NCBI GenBank assembly: GCA_910589025.1
Contig: CAJURM010000012.1
Location: forward strand, 21,932 to 85,931
Direction: 5' to 3'
Length of the DNA: 64,000 bases
Source of the DNA: an uncultured Odoribacter sp.
Lineage (GTDB): Bacteria; Bacteroidota; Bacteroidia; Bacteroidales; Marinifilaceae
The translations under genes and the position numbers were made by a program. This document shows positions 46,022-54,697 of this stretch, piece by piece. Under the pieces are notes generated by a model, which saw only the letters and a program-made list of their open reading frames with translations, ran no database searches and was not told the DNA's origin. Position 1 is the first letter of the stretch; each line of letters starts with the position of its first letter.

Positions 46022-46231
46022 CTAAATCGGCTCTACTACTCTATCGGTCATTACGTTACTTTGAGTTGGATTTTCTTGTTGAGAAGAAGAATCGTTATCT
46101 CCAGCACTTTCTTTGGTTTTTAACCCCTTCGTTTTAGTTGTTGCACCACCGCGAATTGCATTTAAATCAGCCAATTTCAAAGACTGAAATTTTCCAAAAT
46201 TTTCATTTTGAATACTTTCTAATTTCTTCAT
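46022..46231 (-). CDS. RiPP precursor peptide with double-glycine leader (grasp-with-spasm type)
   Basis: 69 residues. The leader (1-29) ends in KLADLNAIRGG, the Bacteroidota natural-product leader form cut by C39 peptidases. The 40-residue core begins ATTKTKGLKTKESAGDND. It contains many Thr/Ser (12) and four Lys as possible nucleophiles and six Asp/Glu (E41, D45, D47, E53, D63, E67) as acceptors. It has no cysteine and no aromatic residue, which excludes lanthipeptide or sactipeptide chemistry and fits ester or amide macrocycles. It is first in the locus and followed by an attenuator. The upstream region is AT-rich without a clear TAnnTTTG. Confidence 0.88.
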   Translation of the reverse strand: MKKLESIQNENFGKFQSLKLADLNAIRGGATTKTKGLKTKESAGDNDSSSQQENPTQSNVMTDRVVEPI

Positions 46232-46426
46232 AATTAAGATAATTTTGATTTAACATTAAGCATTTTACTCTAAATATAATTACAAAAGACGAGAAAGAAG
46301 CTTTTACCTTTAATCTTTTATAATATAATATTTGTACACCAACAAAATAGCCCGTGAAATAGTATCTCAGTATTAAATAATCAATTCAAAGGAGGCATTA
46401 AATATTTCGTTGATTTCACTACATCA

Positions 46427-46816
46427 TTATAAAATTAAATAACCTATCACTGTCAGTATCTCAGTACTAATTAATAATGTATATTCTCCCGGCTGGGTAG
46501 GCAAAGGCAATTCAACAGAAGAATGGAGAGAGGTATCGACTGTTTTTTTCTCAATGCTATTTCCGATAGCATCTCTCAATTCCACAATTCCCACCCCTTG
46601 ATTGGTCATAAATTCAACAACAACCATTTTTTGCTCTATATTATAATAGGCTGTAATCATCGGCTGGGGATGAAGTGATTTGGGACGAGGTACCTGCGTA
46701 GGTCTTGTTATTGTTGTAATTTCAATACTTTTGGTTGTATCTGTTTTCTGAATATTACCCCAAACATTCACTATAAACAATACAAAAATAAATATGCCCG
46801 TAAAAATAGTCTTCAT
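46427..46816 (-). CDS. Small secreted DUF3244-like protein
   Basis: 129 residues from the ATG at 46816 (an ATG three codons earlier is possible). A signal peptide (KTIFTGIFIFVLFIVNVWG) is followed by a Pro/Thr-rich linker and a small beta sandwich (AYYNIEQKMVVVEFMTNQG, GIVELRDAIGNSIEKKTVD, PTQPGEYTLLISTEILTVIG). This pattern resembles DUF3244 proteins of Bacteroidota, whose function is unknown. It lies between the membrane TPR regulator and the precursor gene on the same strand, which is why it may belong to the RiPP locus. Confidence 0.7.
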   Translation of the reverse strand: MKTIFTGIFIFVLFIVNVWGNIQKTDTTKSIEITTITRPTQVPRPKSLHPQPMITAYYNIEQKMVVVEFMTNQGVGIVELRDAIGNSIEKKTVDTSLHSSVELPLPTQPGEYTLLISTEILTVIGYLIL

Positions 46817-46819
46817 TAT

Positions 46820-46855
46820 ACACATACATTTAAAATTAAGTATGTGTCAAAATTA
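46820..46855 (-). promoter_or_regulatory. Promoter element and palindrome before the DUF3244-like gene
   Basis: TAATTTTG on the minus strand (46855-46848) matches TAnnTTTG. Directly downstream, ACACATAC (46820-46827) and GTATGTGT (46840-46847) form an 8-bp inverted repeat spaced by 12 bases. It could be an operator or an RNA hairpin over the first ATG. Confidence 0.5.
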
Positions 46856-47037
46856 GAGGAAGATAGCGTATAGCAAAAAGAAAGACTGACTTTTCGCATC
46901 TCATCAGATTAGAGATAATACACTGGAAATCAGGTGAGTTGAAAATTAAAATCTCATACCCCTCTCATCGGACATGGTGATATTCTATAAACAATTATAA
47001 ATCAGTTCGTTTTAAAAACGACTTTTTTTACTATTTA

Positions 47038-48738
47038 CTATCTATGAAGTAATTTTTCCAAAAAATCTTCAAGATTAGTTCCGGAGGATAATCCCATTCT
47101 TTGGCGGATTTTAGAACGCCTGTTGTATAAACTATCCGAATTGGTGTAATTACATATTAACTGGATACCGTTTGCAGGAATTTTCAAGTATATCAGGCAG
47201 CACAGATTCAAATCTTCATAACTGAGATTCGGATAATATTCCTTTAAATAATCGACAATACCATTAAAATGCAGGTTTACAAGCTCCTGCAAATTGCAGA
47301 ACAATTGCTGGCTCTTTCCGTTCTCAATGTGCATGTAAGCCCTGAATTTCTTTAAAAATAATTCACTGTTGTTCCCGGAGGTCGCAGCTATTTCAACCAT
47401 TTTCCGGATAGAAACCAAACGGTCGTTTAACACCTCTTTGAAACCTGCCAGTTTTTCGTCCTGGAGATTGGAATGCCGGAATAAAGAATGATATTCGTTT
47501 TCGATTTCATTGTAGTCGTGCTGCATTTGGTCGATAAAATTCCGGTATTCTTCCAGTTTCCGTTCCTTTTCTTTTTTGTCCTTGGCAATTCTCCGTAAAA
47601 TAATGACAATGACTATCGCAAAGATGATTCCCAGTAAAGCCATAATGACAAATTGATACTGTTCTTTTGTTTTCAAAAGATTCAAAGAATTTTGCAAAGA
47701 CTGTGTTTTATAGCGCCGCTCCAGGTCCTGGATTAAATGTTCTTTTTCCGCCATGTGGGCAGAATCCTTTAATTCCGCACTTAATTTGTAGGCGCTAAGG
47801 GCTTCCTTATACCTTTTTTCTTCCTCTAAATATGCAGATTGCAAAGCATGATAGCCGGATAAAACATAAAGATTATCCGTTATACTATCAGCTTTGGAAA
47901 TATAGTAAGCGGCAGTTTTCAAATCCCCTGTCTTTAAATGGATGTATCCCCACAAACTATAATCATCCACAGGAACAACATTCCGATTATATTGCCTGTA
48001 AACCGAATCTAAAAATGTGAAAGCCGTCCGGGCATTATTATAATCAAAAGTATAGAGCGCAGCAATGTATTGAGAAAGTACCAATATCTGGGAGGTATCA
48101 TTTTGCCGCTTGGCAATTTCCAATGGCTCTTGACATTTTGCCAATGCATTTTTAGCGTCATGAAGCATAACCAATGCCCAGGCTTCACTACTTAATGTAT
48201 AGCCAAGATTTTGTTCACTTCCTTCCGCCCTGAATGCTTCACTGGCTTGGGAATACATATTCAATGCTTCGGCGTAGCTCAATTGTTCGGAATACAGGTT
48301 ACCGATACCATTAAAAATCAGTCCGCGTAAACGGTGGTCTTCTTTTTCCAATAATTCACTCGCACGGGTGTAAGCTCCGACCGCAGCATCAAAGTCCCGG
48401 GCATTTTCATATATACGTCCTAAATAATAAAATGTCTTGGCTTTTTCTCTCCGGCTTCCCCTATGTGAGTAATACTCTACGGCTATTCTGATGACCGAAT
48501 CGTGAGTAAGGTATATATCGTTTTTCTCCAACGCCTCTGAAAGTAGCAATGAATATCTGGCTTGGGCACGTCCTGTCGGGAGGTCTGAGACATTTAACTG
48601 TTTTAAAATACCTAAGGAACTATCAGGCGCAATTGCCATTATTTTTTCTATTTGAGACAATTGCCGGCTAATCTGCCGGTTTTTATGACATCCGGCAGAA
48701 ACAAACAGGAGAAGAAGAATAAAAACAAATTTATACAT
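47038..48738 (-). CDS. Membrane-anchored TPR regulator with C-terminal helix-turn-helix
   Basis: 566 residues from the ATG at 48738. A lipoprotein-like signal (YKFVFILLLLFVSAGC) precedes about six TPR repeats (~30-330, e.g. AKTFYYLGRIYENARDFDAA, LIFNGIGNLYSEQLSYAEAL). One membrane segment follows (FVIMALLGIIFAIVIVIIL, ~365-385), then a coiled coil, and a C-terminal helical domain of LuxR-like type (SYEDLNLCCLIYLKIPANGI, TNSDSLYNRRSKIRQRMGL). Such proteins occur widely in Bacteroidota as putative membrane-bound transcription regulators that sense an envelope signal. Its place upstream of the RiPP genes suggests it controls them. Confidence 0.82.
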   Translation of the reverse strand: MYKFVFILLLLFVSAGCHKNRQISRQLSQIEKIMAIAPDSSLGILKQLNVSDLPTGRAQARYSLLLSEALEKNDIYLTHDSVIRIAVEYYSHRGSRREKAKTFYYLGRIYENARDFDAAVGAYTRASELLEKEDHRLRGLIFNGIGNLYSEQLSYAEALNMYSQASEAFRAEGSEQNLGYTLSSEAWALVMLHDAKNALAKCQEPLEIAKRQNDTSQILVLSQYIAALYTFDYNNARTAFTFLDSVYRQYNRNVVPVDDYSLWGYIHLKTGDLKTAAYYISKADSITDNLYVLSGYHALQSAYLEEEKRYKEALSAYKLSAELKDSAHMAEKEHLIQDLERRYKTQSLQNSLNLLKTKEQYQFVIMALLGIIFAIVIVIILRRIAKDKKEKERKLEEYRNFIDQMQHDYNEIENEYHSLFRHSNLQDEKLAGFKEVLNDRLVSIRKMVEIAATSGNNSELFLKKFRAYMHIENGKSQQLFCNLQELVNLHFNGIVDYLKEYYPNLSYEDLNLCCLIYLKIPANGIQLICNYTNSDSLYNRRSKIRQRMGLSSGTNLEDFLEKLLHR

Positions 48739-49180
48739 AATACCACACAATTAAAAGGAAGCACTAATTACAAAATTAATCATAATTATAAACAAAAAAA
48801 GTTTTTCCTGCATTTCTATCAGGCAGTTCTTTTTTATGGCTACTATTAAATGCTTTGTTTAAATTATACATATAAAAGAAAGAAGAGAAACTATTGAGGA
48901 GGTAAAATTTCAATGAATTGAAAAGAAGCCCTTTCAACTCTTCGACTTTTCTCCGCTATCTCCTCGCCAAAACACTATCATCCCTTATACATACTGCCGT
49001 TATGCTACCGTTATGCTTCCGTATCAACTCCGTTCCGGAGCGGAGAGAACCTGGCAGGGATTAAAAGAAGATACAGGAGTATCTTAAAGGTATCACGATG
49101 AGCAGATAGGGAGAGGCCGAAGTATCGGCAAGCCTAAACAATCGGGAAATACAGGGCGGATGCTACGGGAAGAAGCTCAT
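48739..49180. other. Non-coding region with a tandem 11-bp repeat
   Basis: About 440 bases without a supported gene. The left 60 bases hold TAATTTTG (minus, 48778-48771), a possible promoter of the TPR regulator. The rest is less AT-rich than the RiPP core and has a tandem repeat of CCGTTATGCT(A/T) at 48997-49007 and 49008-49018 and a GC-rich dyad (CTCCGTTCCGGAGCGGAG). GAGGAGG before ATG near 48913 leads only to a two-codon frame. It may be a remnant of a mobile element or gene, or a small RNA; neither is shown. Confidence 0.4.
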
Positions 49181-49213
49181 AAAAAAAGCCTGTCCGCAAA
49201 AATGCAGACAGGC
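49181..49213 (-). terminator. nifJ terminator
   Basis: Plus-strand GCCTGTCCGC (49188-49197) and GCAGACAGGC (49204-49213) pair over ten positions (one G-T in the RNA) with a six-base loop. The minus-strand transcript continues with seven U (49187-49181). A classic intrinsic terminator, 27 bases after the nifJ stop. Confidence 0.9.
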
Positions 49214-49239
49214 TCTCTCAAAAGACGTATCGAAACGGA

Positions 49240-52200
49240 TTATTCGCCGTACTTCATTTCAGCATGGCGTTTGTATCCTTCGTATCTCCATTTGGCGTTG
49301 GCTTCCGTCATTGCAAACAACTTCTCAGCATCTTCGGGAGCTGCTTTCATCAAGGAGTTGAAACGCACTTCACCCATAAGGAATTCGCGGAATTTGGTAT
49401 AGTCCGGTTCTTTGGAATCCAATTGGAACGGGTTTTTACCTTCTGCTTCCAGTAACGGGTTGAAACGGAACAGCTGCCAATAGCCGCATTCCACAGCCTT
49501 TTTCTCTTCTGCCTGTGATTTGCCCATGCTGGCTTTCAAACCGTGGTTGATACAGGGTGCGTAAGCAATAATCAAAGAAGGACCGGGATAGGCTTCGGCT
49601 TCTTTCAGGGCTTTGATATACTGAGCCTGGTTAGCCCCCATAGCCACCTGTGCTACGTATACATAGCCGTAAGACATTGCCATCATTCCAAGGTCTTTCT
49701 TTCTTACCCGTTTACCGCTTGCCGCAAATTTAGCCACAGCACCGGCAGGAGTTGATTTGGAGGACTGGCCTCCGGTGTTGGAATATACTTCCGTATCCAC
49801 AACCAATACGTTCACATCGTGTCCGCTGGCCAATACGTGGTCTACACCGCCGTAACCGATGTCATACGCCCAACCGTCACCACCGAATATCCACTGGGAT
49901 TTTTTGGTGAAGTAGGCTTTCAGTTTCATCAGTTCTTTTGCTACCGGAGCCGTTTCTTTTTCCAATGCCGCAATCAATGCATCGCTGAGAGCCAGTGTGC
50001 GGTCTTTGTCTTCAAATCCTTCAATCCAGGCTTTGGCAGCTTCTTGGGCAGCCGACAGTGAGGAAAGGTTTTCTTCCAGCAGTCTCTTTACTCTTTCACG
50101 CAGACGGTTTGCACCTTCTGCCATACCGAAACCGAATTCGGCATTGTCTTCAAACAACGAGTTAGCCCAGGCCGGACCGCGACCGCTCTTGTAGTTGGTG
50201 CAATACGGCATGGAAGGAGCAGAAGCCCCGTAAATGGAAGAACAACCCGTAGCATTGGCAACCATCATTCTTTCGCCAAACAACTGGGTAATCAGTTTGA
50301 TATAGGGAGTTTCACCGCAACCTGCACAGGCTCCGGAGAACTCAAACAAAGGCTGTACGAACTGTGAGTTTTTCACGTTGTTCGGTTCAACCAATTGTTT
50401 GTAACCGACTTTTTTGTCCATGTATTCCCATCGTGCGATTTCTGCTTCCTGTGATTCCAACGGTTTCATCACAAGGGCTTTGGTCTTGGCGGGACAAATG
50501 TCTGCACAGTTGCCGCAACCGGTACAATCCAGCGGCGATACCTGTATTTTGAATTGGTAGCCTGCCAATTCCTTGCCGATAGCCGGTTTGGCAACCGTTC
50601 CGGCGGGTGCGGCAGACAGCTCTTCATTGGTCATCAGGAAAGGACGGATGGCAGCATGAGGACACACGTAAGCACATTGGTTACATTGTATACAGTTTTC
50701 CACCTGCCATTCCGGTACGTTAATCGCGATACCGCGTTTTTCAAATTTAGCCGTTCCCATCGGGAAGGTACCGTCTTCGATGCCGTTGAATGCGCTGACA
50801 GGCAGATCGTCTCCTTTCTGTGCGTTCATCACGTCTACGATGTTACGGATAAACTCAGGACGGTCACCGCTGTGTCCGGGCATTTCGTCGGGCAGGCTCT
50901 TCCATTCAGCGGGTACGTTTACTTTCACCAAGTTTCCTTCTTTTCCACCGGCATCTACGGCAGCGTAGTTCATGTTTACCACCGCTTCCCCTTTCTTGCC
51001 GTAAGACTTCACAATGGCAGCCTTCATCTCTTTTACAGCCAATTCGTAGGGAATAACATTGGTAATCTTGAAAAATGCACTCTGCATAATCGTGTTGGTG
51101 CGATTTCCCAATCCCAGTTCCTGGCCGATTTTCGTACCATTAATGATATAGAAGTTGATTTCGTTTTCAGCCAGGTATTTTTTCATGTGATTGGGCAGGT
51201 GCTTAGCCGTTTCTTCTGCATCCCACAGGGAGTTCAACAGGAAGGAACCGCCTTTTTTCAACCCTTTCAATACATCATACTGGTGAATGTAGGCCGGCAC
51301 GTGGCAAGCCACAAAGTCGGGCGTCGTCACCAGATAGGTGGAACGAATCGGTTCGTCACCGAAACGCAGGTGAGAAGCCGTGAATCCGCCTGATTTCTTG
51401 GAGTCGTAGGCAAAATAAGCCTGACAATATTTATCGGTAGCCCCGCCGATGATTTTGATGGAGTTCTTGTTTGCACCCACCGTACCGTCGGAACCCAGAC
51501 CGTAGAACTTAGCTTCATACGTACCGTCGGAAGTTACTTTCACTTCCTGCTCCAAAGGCAGGGATTTGAACGTCACGTCATCCACAATACCTACCGTAAA
51601 CTGGTTCTTCGGTTCGTTCATTGCCATGTTTTTGTAAATGGCGATAATCTGTGCCGGGGTTACGTCTTTGGAACCCATACCGTAACGGCCTCCGACAATC
51701 AACGGCGCATTGGCTTTGCCATAGAAAATGTCTTTTACATCCAGATACAAGGGGTCTCCGTTGGCTCCCGGTTCTTTGGTACGATCCAATACGGTGATGC
51801 GTTTTACGGATGCCGGCACTGCTTCCATGAAATATTTGGCTGAGAAGGGACGATACAAGTGAACAGCAATCAAGCCCACTTTTTCTCCCTGGCTCATTTT
51901 ATAATCGATAACTTCGCGGATGGTGTCGGTCACGGAACCCATTGCAATGATGATGTTTTCGGCATCGGGTGCTCCGTAATAGTCGAACGGACGGTATTTT
52001 CTTCCCGTCAGTTTGGAGATTTCATCCATGTAAGCGGCTACGATGTCGGGCACACTTTCATAGAATTTATTGGAGGCTTCACGCCCCTGGAAATAGATGT
52101 CGGGGTTCTGAGCCGTTCCGCGGGTTACCGGAGTCTCAGAGTTCAATGAACGGTCACGGAAAGCCTGCAATGCTTCCATATCCACCAAGCCGCGCAAATC

Positions 52201-52773
52201 TTCCGTATCAAGGGCTTCGATTTTCTGTATCTCGTGAGAAGTACGGAAACCGTCAAAGAAGTTTACAAACGGTACGCGGGATTTAATTGCCGTCAGGTGA
52301 GACACTGCCGACAAGTCCATCACTTCCTGTACGGAACCGGAAGCCAACATGGCAAAGCCGGTCTGACGGGCCGCATAGACGTCAGCATGGTCGCCGAAAA
52401 TGTTCAAGGCGTGAGCCGCCAAGGCACGTGCACTTACGTGGAACACACAAGGCAATAACTCACCTGCTATCTTGTACATGTTCGGAATCATCAGCAATAA
52501 TCCCTGTGAAGCGGTATAGGTCGTTGTCAGTGCTCCGGCCTGCATGGAACCGTGAACCGCACCGGCAGCACCGGCCTCCGACTGCATCTCAATCACACGT
52601 ACGGTTTCACCGAACATATTTTTTCTTCCTTTTGCCGCCCATTCGTCAACGTTCTCTGCCATCGGCGATGACGGGGTGATGGGATAAATACACGATACTT
52701 CACTGAACATATATGCAATATGAGCAGCAGCAGCGTTACCATCACAAGTCATGAATTGTTTTTCTTTTGCCAT
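49240..52773 (-). CDS. nifJ: Pyruvate:ferredoxin (flavodoxin) oxidoreductase
   Basis: 1177 residues, the full single-chain form. It oxidises pyruvate to acetyl-CoA and CO2 and reduces ferredoxin or flavodoxin, central to anaerobic fermentation. The N-terminal pyrimidine-binding half has SEVSCIYPITPSSPMAENVD. The ferredoxin domain (~680-760) has two clusters: CIQCNQCAYVCPHA and CTGCGNCADICPAK. The TPP-binding half has CAGCGETPYIKLITQLFGER and WIFGGDGWAYDIGYGG with NTGGQSSKSTPAGA. All cluster cysteines expected are present. It is a single-gene unit with its own promoter and terminator. Confidence 0.97.
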   Translation of the reverse strand: MAKEKQFMTCDGNAAAAHIAYMFSEVSCIYPITPSSPMAENVDEWAAKGRKNMFGETVRVIEMQSEAGAAGAVHGSMQAGALTTTYTASQGLLLMIPNMYKIAGELLPCVFHVSARALAAHALNIFGDHADVYAARQTGFAMLASGSVQEVMDLSAVSHLTAIKSRVPFVNFFDGFRTSHEIQKIEALDTEDLRGLVDMEALQAFRDRSLNSETPVTRGTAQNPDIYFQGREASNKFYESVPDIVAAYMDEISKLTGRKYRPFDYYGAPDAENIIIAMGSVTDTIREVIDYKMSQGEKVGLIAVHLYRPFSAKYFMEAVPASVKRITVLDRTKEPGANGDPLYLDVKDIFYGKANAPLIVGGRYGMGSKDVTPAQIIAIYKNMAMNEPKNQFTVGIVDDVTFKSLPLEQEVKVTSDGTYEAKFYGLGSDGTVGANKNSIKIIGGATDKYCQAYFAYDSKKSGGFTASHLRFGDEPIRSTYLVTTPDFVACHVPAYIHQYDVLKGLKKGGSFLLNSLWDAEETAKHLPNHMKKYLAENEINFYIINGTKIGQELGLGNRTNTIMQSAFFKITNVIPYELAVKEMKAAIVKSYGKKGEAVVNMNYAAVDAGGKEGNLVKVNVPAEWKSLPDEMPGHSGDRPEFIRNIVDVMNAQKGDDLPVSAFNGIEDGTFPMGTAKFEKRGIAINVPEWQVENCIQCNQCAYVCPHAAIRPFLMTNEELSAAPAGTVAKPAIGKELAGYQFKIQVSPLDCTGCGNCADICPAKTKALVMKPLESQEAEIARWEYMDKKVGYKQLVEPNNVKNSQFVQPLFEFSGACAGCGETPYIKLITQLFGERMMVANATGCSSIYGASAPSMPYCTNYKSGRGPAWANSLFEDNAEFGFGMAEGANRLRERVKRLLEENLSSLSAAQEAAKAWIEGFEDKDRTLALSDALIAALEKETAPVAKELMKLKAYFTKKSQWIFGGDGWAYDIGYGGVDHVLASGHDVNVLVVDTEVYSNTGGQSSKSTPAGAVAKFAASGKRVRKKDLGMMAMSYGYVYVAQVAMGANQAQYIKALKEAEAYPGPSLIIAYAPCINHGLKASMGKSQAEEKKAVECGYWQLFRFNPLLEAEGKNPFQLDSKEPDYTKFREFLMGEVRFNSLMKAAPEDAEKLFAMTEANAKWRYEGYKRHAEMKYGE

Positions 52774-52853
52774 CTTTTAAATTATTGAATGTTGGAATCC
52801 GAATGGGGAACAATGTCCCTCTCTTCGAATTTTTACTGTTTTTTCTATTCGGA

Positions 52854-52885
52854 CAAAAATAATATATTCCACGATAAATTACAAA
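52854..52885 (-). promoter_or_regulatory. nifJ promoter
   Basis: On the minus strand TTTG (52885-52882) and TATTTTTG (52861-52854) are 20 bases apart, the expected sigma-ABfr arrangement. The leader to the nifJ ATG is about 75 bases. Confidence 0.7.
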
Positions 52886-52935
52886 GCCGACAGGCAAAAT
52901 CGCCAATTCGCCCCACTCTTTTCTCCGTGCGTCAC

Positions 52936-52973
52936 ACAAAAGAAATCTCCTGCTGCAAAGCAACAGGAGATTT
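52936..52973 (-). terminator. tnaA terminator
   Basis: AAATCTCCTG (52943-52952) and CAGGAGATTT (52964-52973) form a 10-bp stem, extended inward by a few pairs. The minus-strand transcript continues CTTTTGTG. It lies 24 bases after the tnaA stop. Confidence 0.75.
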
Positions 52974-52996
52974 AGGCAACCCGCTTATGCGGAGGG

Positions 52997-54376
52997 TTAT
53001 TTCACCGGTTCCAGCTCTACCGTAAAATGGCGCATAATCGGGAATTCCTTGGTAATACGATAGCCGTGGGTAATCTGCTCCCTCCGGTCGTACACATTTT
53101 TCAAAGCCACGGCAATAACGTCCATGTGGTTGTTGGTATACGTGCGGCGCGGGATAGCCAAACGCAATAATTCCAGTTTCGGATAACGGTTTTCACGGGT
53201 CACGGGGTCACGGTCGGCCAAAATGGAACCGATTTCCACCCCCCGGATTCCGGCTTCCAGATACAACTCCACTCCCAGGGTCTGGGCAATAAATTCTTCT
53301 TTGGGGACATGGGTCAATATCTTCTTCGCATCCACGAAAATGGCATGTCCGCCCGCCGGACGCTGGTAAGGAATACCGTATTCATCCAATCGTGCTCCCA
53401 GGTATTCCACCTGGCGGATACGGGTTTCCAGATAATCGAATTCCGTCCCTTCATCCAAGCCCTGCGCCAAAGCGTTCATATCCCTCCCCGACATGCCTCC
53501 GTAAGTAATAAATCCTTCATTCATAATACAGAACATCTGGCATTTTTTCCACAGTTCCTCGTTTTTGAATGCCACAAATCCGCCCATGTTGACAATTGCA
53601 TCCTTCTTAGACGACATGGTCATAATATCGGCATAGGAGAACATCTCTTTCACAATCTCCTTGATGCTCTTATTCTCATACCCTTTCTCCCGGGTCTTGA
53701 TAAAATAAGCATTTTCTGCAAAACGGGCTGAGTCAATCTGTAAATTGACACCGTATTTGCGGCATAATGCCGATACTTCCCGGATGTTCTGCATGGATAC
53801 GGGCTGCCCGCCGGCAGTATTGTTGGTGACAGTCAGGACGACAGCCGGAATTTTTTCTTTCGGATATTTTTTCAACACGGCTTCCAGTTTCGCGGGATCC
53901 ATGTTTCCCTTAAAGGGTATTTCCAACTGGGTATCGGCAGCCTCATCGATCGTACAGTCAATAGCCAGGGCTTTCCGGAATTCAATGTGTCCCTTGGTGG
54001 TATCGAAATGGGAATTTCCAGGCAAGACATCGCCCTCTTTTATGAGAGTGGAGTACAACACGTTTTCCGCAGCCCGTCCCTGATGGGTAGGCAGGAAATA
54101 ATCGAAGCCCAAAATGTTTTTTATGGCATCTTTCATCTTGTAATAGGAACGGGCACCGGCATAGCTTTCGTCTCCCAGCATCATTTCCGCCCACTGCCTG
54201 TCGCTCATAGCTCCCGTCCCGGAATCCGTCAGCAAATCAATAAATACATCATCGCTTTTGAGGTTAAAAAGATTGTATTTTGCCTCTTTAATCCATTGTT
54301 CACGTTCTTCACGCGTACTTTTACGGATGGTTTCCACCATCTTAATCTTAAATGACTCTGCAAATGGCAATTCCAT
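52997..54376 (-). CDS. tnaA: Tryptophanase
   Basis: 459 residues, a PLP-dependent beta-eliminating lyase making indole, pyruvate and ammonia from tryptophan. Seen are the opening ELPFAESFKIKMVETIRKST, LTDSGTGAMSDRQWAEMMLG, GDESYAGARSYY, PTHQGRAAENVL, DSARFAENAYFIKTRE and the PLP lysine in MTMSSKKDAIVNMGG. Tyrosine phenol-lyase is the close alternative. DSARFAENAYFIK (TPL has DATRCVENAYFIK) and GIRGVEIGSILADRDP favour tryptophanase. A long leader of about 180 bases lies between promoter and ATG. Confidence 0.92.
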   Translation of the reverse strand: MELPFAESFKIKMVETIRKSTREEREQWIKEAKYNLFNLKSDDVFIDLLTDSGTGAMSDRQWAEMMLGDESYAGARSYYKMKDAIKNILGFDYFLPTHQGRAAENVLYSTLIKEGDVLPGNSHFDTTKGHIEFRKALAIDCTIDEAADTQLEIPFKGNMDPAKLEAVLKKYPKEKIPAVVLTVTNNTAGGQPVSMQNIREVSALCRKYGVNLQIDSARFAENAYFIKTREKGYENKSIKEIVKEMFSYADIMTMSSKKDAIVNMGGFVAFKNEELWKKCQMFCIMNEGFITYGGMSGRDMNALAQGLDEGTEFDYLETRIRQVEYLGARLDEYGIPYQRPAGGHAIFVDAKKILTHVPKEEFIAQTLGVELYLEAGIRGVEIGSILADRDPVTRENRYPKLELLRLAIPRRTYTNNHMDVIAVALKNVYDRREQITHGYRITKEFPIMRHFTVELEPVK

Positions 54377-54562
54377 AACTATATTGTTTAAGTGAATATT
54401 TCCAAAGCGTCAACCGGAAAGATGCAGCATACGCAACTTTCCCATAGCCTGATAAATAGAATATAAAAGAATAACGGGTCTCAGATAAGAAACTCATCCC
54501 GTTTTTTGATGTTCAGAAAAAGTTGAAGCGACAACATAAAAAGTTTATATTGCATACGTTTG

Positions 54563-54593
54563 CAAATATAAAAATTATAGCTAAAAAACACAA
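54563..54593 (-). promoter_or_regulatory. tnaA promoter
   Basis: On the minus strand TTG (54593-54591) and TATATTTG (54570-54563) are 20 bases apart, fitting the Bacteroides pattern. Confidence 0.6.
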
Positions 54594-54641
54594 TGAAAAC
54601 TTAAATTTTAACCGGGATTTTTCCACTCCGGATGGATTCGT

Positions 54642-54649
54642 TATCTTTG
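54642..54649 (+). promoter_or_regulatory. Putative -7 element of the 54.7-kb gene
   Basis: TATCTTTG, 48 bases upstream of the ATG at 54698. No clear -33 element. Confidence 0.45.
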
Positions 54650-54697
54650 CGTGAAATATAACCGACAGGAGGTTGCCTGCCACTTTATCATACTGTT

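Larger units (their letters stand above)
54377..54697. other. Divergent intergenic region with long tnaA leader
   Basis: 321 bases. The tnaA promoter lies at 54563-54593 and the divergent promoter at 54642-54649, so about 180 bases on the left are transcribed leader of tnaA. In this leader AACGGG (54473-54478) and CCCGTT (54498-54503) can pair; the minus-strand RNA continues ATTCTTTTATATTC. No TnaC-like leader peptide was recognised. Confidence 0.5.

Noticed and set aside
48997..49018. Tandem repeat as a CRISPR fragment
   Set aside because: Two adjacent 11-bp copies without spacers and no cas genes.
49204..49402. Plus-strand frame across the nifJ 3' end
   Set aside because: Antisense shadow of nifJ and its terminator.
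52742..52963. Minus-strand 73-codon frame upstream of nifJ
   Set aside because: Overlaps the nifJ promoter and start in another frame; no family resemblance.
52997..54376. Tyrosine phenol-lyase instead of tryptophanase
   Set aside because: The active-site surroundings (DSARFAENAYF, GIRGVEIGS) match tryptophanase better.
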